Shown: piece after piece, positions 62,390 through 64,000 of the stretch
How positions within the stretch are numbered: the stretch's first letter is position 1
Layout: the number at the start of each line of letters is the position of its first letter
Source: Paenibacillus turicensis
GTDB taxonomy: Bacteria; Bacillota; Bacilli; Paenibacillales; Paenibacillaceae
Length of the DNA: 64,000 nucleotides
NCBI RefSeq assembly: GCF_017873435.1
Contig: NZ_JAGGKG010000012.1
Location: forward strand, 1-64,000
Direction: 5' to 3'
The notes under the pieces: model-generated
The model's database searches: none
What the model was told of the DNA's origin: nothing
The model's input: the letters and a program-made list of their open reading frames with translations, nothing else
Translations under genes and position numbers: made by a program

Positions 62390-62800
62390 CTAAATTCCGA
62401 TACTGTATCTTGTGAAAGCACTATTTGCAATAATTTCCTCTGCCTCTTGTAACTGTAGCTTTAATTGCTCAAGATTAATTTGTCCTTCTTGATAGCGCTT
62501 AATAATTTGGCTTTGTAGCTGTGTGGTTTGCACTTGTAGAGCATCATCGATGGAAGCTTGATTTTCAGTTGCGATATCTGCAAGAGATTGACCTTCTAAT
62601 AGCTGATCATACAATCGCTTATCATCCTTGACACCAAGTGAAGCAAGCAACGGATCCTCACCGCCAGAGCCATCTACATTTCTTTCCTCTTGTCCGTATG
62701 GGTGAAGTACCTGTGCACTAACACGATATCCTGATACACCAGAGCTTAAACTGATTACCAATGCCATCGTACTCATAATAATAATATTTTTTATATTCAT
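62390..62800 (-). CDS. Small secreted helical protein
   Basis: A 136-residue exported protein. The first 30 residues are a signal peptide (NIKNIIIMSTMALVISLSSG, cleavage near VSA-QVL). The mature part has DPLLASLGVKDDKRLYDQLL, EGQSLADIATENQASIDDAL and a final coiled helix, QINLEQLKLQLQEAEEIIAN. The LyDxLLEGxSLADIA pattern recurs in small secreted proteins of Paenibacillus; the function is unknown. ATG at 62798-62800 follows GAGGAAAGGATT; an upstream in-frame ATG at 62824 lies before that site. The 358-base gap upstream (62801-63158) separates it from the divergent stalk-domain gene; I found no other feature in it. Confidence 0.75.
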   Translation of the reverse strand: MNIKNIIIMSTMALVISLSSGVSGYRVSAQVLHPYGQEERNVDGSGGEDPLLASLGVKDDKRLYDQLLEGQSLADIATENQASIDDALQVQTTQLQSQIIKRYQEGQINLEQLKLQLQEAEEIIANSAFTRYSIGI

Positions 62801-63158
62801 GTAAAGTAATCCTTTCCTCATCACTTCTAAGTAATTAAACAGATTGCTCTAAAAATAATCAGCACATCTATTATAGATACGATTGAAGTGATATGTAGTT
62901 TCAGTATTTTTAAAATCGAGAGGTTTTCTGTGTGTTGTTTGACTTCAAAATTACTTATTTAACTTGCTTGTTATTAATATTAACTCACGAACATTAAATG
63001 AATATGAATAAATCCTATATTTTTGCTGAAACATTTGGTGAACTATGAACGTTTAAGGAATAGGCAAAAATTATTTTTAGATTATTGTTCCTATTCTGGA
63101 ATTATAATTTATAATTAAAGTGGAAATAAGTGCCAATATGATGAGAGGGGCGGATAAG

Positions 63159-64000
63159 GTGAAGGCAAAGAAGCTATATGCTGCGCTTTTGGCAGGATCA
63201 TTAGTTATTCCAGTTTTATTTCAGACACCAGTGGAAGCAGCACCTACGAAGCAAATACCGATTACAATTAATATTAATGGAGACAAATTACCAACAGATG
63301 TTGATCCAATCATGATTAAAGGAAGAGTAATGCTGCCACTTCGTGCTATTTTTGAGCAGCTAGGAGCTTCAGTCTCATGGGAGCCTAAACAGCGGAAGAT
63401 TACAGCATACAAAGATGGAGTTGAAATGATCCTTTATCTAGACTCCAAAGTTGCGACCATCAACGGTACAAAAGTAAGTCTTGATGTAGCGCCACTAGGT
63501 TATAAGGCAAGAACGATGGTGCCTGTTCGTTTTGTAAGTGAGGCATTAGGGCAAAGCGTGAGCTGGCAAACGAGTACGCGAACTGTAACGATTTTAACGA
63601 CAGAAGATCCCGGAAATAACAATAATACACCACCAAGCAACAATACCATTAATCCAGTGCGTAATATTACATTAACTGATGTAGCTAATTATGGAGATGG
63701 CAGAGATTTACGTGTAAGCTTTGGAAAATCTACTACAGAATCGCTGGTACAAAGCTATAACGTATATATTGTAAAAGCTTCATCAGCAAATAACTTCAAT
63801 ATTACAAGTGCCACACGAGCTACATCTGCAGGATACTATACAAATATTTTAGCAACAGGAACAGACCCTTCAACGGTTTTAAGCTCTGGTGCTAAAGATG
63901 TTGATGGTGATTTAATTCGTAATGGTGAAAGCTATGTAGCTTATGTGCTTGCAGTAGGCAAAGGTAACATTAGCAATGTATTGTCCTCACGCTCTTCCCA
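63159..64000 (+). CDS. Stalk-domain (copper amine oxidase N-terminal-like) protein, partial
   Basis: An exported protein whose 3' end lies beyond the window; 280 codons are visible without a stop. Residues 1-28 are a signal peptide (KAKKLYAALLAGSLVIPVLF, cleavage near VEAAP). Residues about 34-145 are the copper amine oxidase N-terminal/stalk domain (PF07833): GRVMLPLRAIFEQLGASVSW and RTMVPVRFVSEALGQSVSW are the twin repeat motifs. An Asn/Pro-rich linker (NNNNTPPSNN) leads to a second region (ITLTDVANYGDGRDLRVSF) that looks like an Ig- or fibronectin-type domain. GTG at 63159 follows AGAGGGGCGGATAA. Such domains are common in Paenibacillus surface proteins. Confidence 0.85.
   Translation, partial: MKAKKLYAALLAGSLVIPVLFQTPVEAAPTKQIPITININGDKLPTDVDPIMIKGRVMLPLRAIFEQLGASVSWEPKQRKITAYKDGVEMILYLDSKVATINGTKVSLDVAPLGYKARTMVPVRFVSEALGQSVSWQTSTRTVTILTTEDPGNNNNTPPSNNTINPVRNITLTDVANYGDGRDLRVSFGKSTTESLVQSYNVYIVKASSANNFNITSATRATSAGYYTNILATGTDPSTVLSSGAKDVDGDLIRNGESYVAYVLAVGKGNISNVLSSRSS

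Overview
The window reads as chromosomal DNA of a low-GC, endospore-forming Firmicute, most likely of the Paenibacillaceae. The evidence is the mixture of genes: a YesM/YesN two-component pair beside a sugar ABC transporter without its own ATPase, an SLH-domain S-layer protein, a copper-amine-oxidase-type stalk protein, a Spo0E-like phosphatase, two ECF sigma/anti-sigma pairs and a dense set of plant-polysaccharide enzymes. Ribosome sites are strong (AGGAGG-like) and TTG and GTG starts are common. No rRNA, tRNA, CRISPR array, phage or insertion sequence was seen.

Layout. 1-2.2 kb: a possibly shortened DUF817 membrane protein, a small HTH regulator with a DUF2975 membrane protein, two interspersed palindromic repeats and a MerR regulator. 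2.3-3.3 kb: an AT-rich orphan membrane protein. 3.3-24.6 kb: a carbohydrate region with a CE2 esterase, YesM/YesN kinase and regulator, a three-gene sugar ABC importer, a GH42 beta-galactosidase, a polysaccharide deacetylase, a GntR regulator with phosphoketolase, a domain-permuted GH3 beta-glucosidase and an AraC-GyrI regulator. 24.6-28.1 kb: a secreted GH5-CBM3 endoglucanase behind a perfect cre site, a DUF421 protein and YeeN. 28.2-31.2 kb: a PspA-DUF350-DUF4178-DUF4247 envelope module. 31.5-37.3 kb: an SLH protein and two paralogous chemoreceptors, the second with a good SigD-type promoter. 37.4-46.5 kb: a saccharopine-dehydrogenase-like protein, a GH1 6-phospho-beta-glucosidase, a lipoprotein, a MarR-nitroreductase-monooxygenase operon with a visible operator, a cysteine-pair protein, a pyruvate kinase and a viroplasmin-type RNase H. 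46.5-49.7 kb: two tandem ECF sigma/anti-sigma pairs. 50.0-52.4 kb: a degenerate-GGDEF membrane protein, a 48-residue membrane peptide and a processive GT2 glycosyltransferase. 52.4-64 kb: another repeat, an aldo/keto reductase, a serine hydrolase, an NAD(P)-binding protein, a Spo0E-like peptide, an LtaS-type enzyme, an MFS transporter, MntH, a secreted protein and the start of a stalk-domain protein cut by the window edge.

How it works together. The first half is a plant-fibre utilisation region: extracellular endoglucanase and esterase release oligosaccharides, the ABC importer (under YesM/YesN and possibly CcpA-type control) takes up a sugar, cytoplasmic GH42, GH3 and GH1 enzymes hydrolyse it, and phosphoketolase and pyruvate kinase feed the products into central metabolism. 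The second half is mostly cell-surface and envelope function: S-layer, chemoreceptors, PspA module, ECF sigma factors, exopolysaccharide synthesis and teichoic-acid-type polymerisation.

The best candidates for something under-described are the compact GGDEF-like/48-aa peptide/GT2 operon, the reduced PspA module, and a family of about 100-185 bp palindromic repeats present in at least six copies, two pairs of them in tandem.
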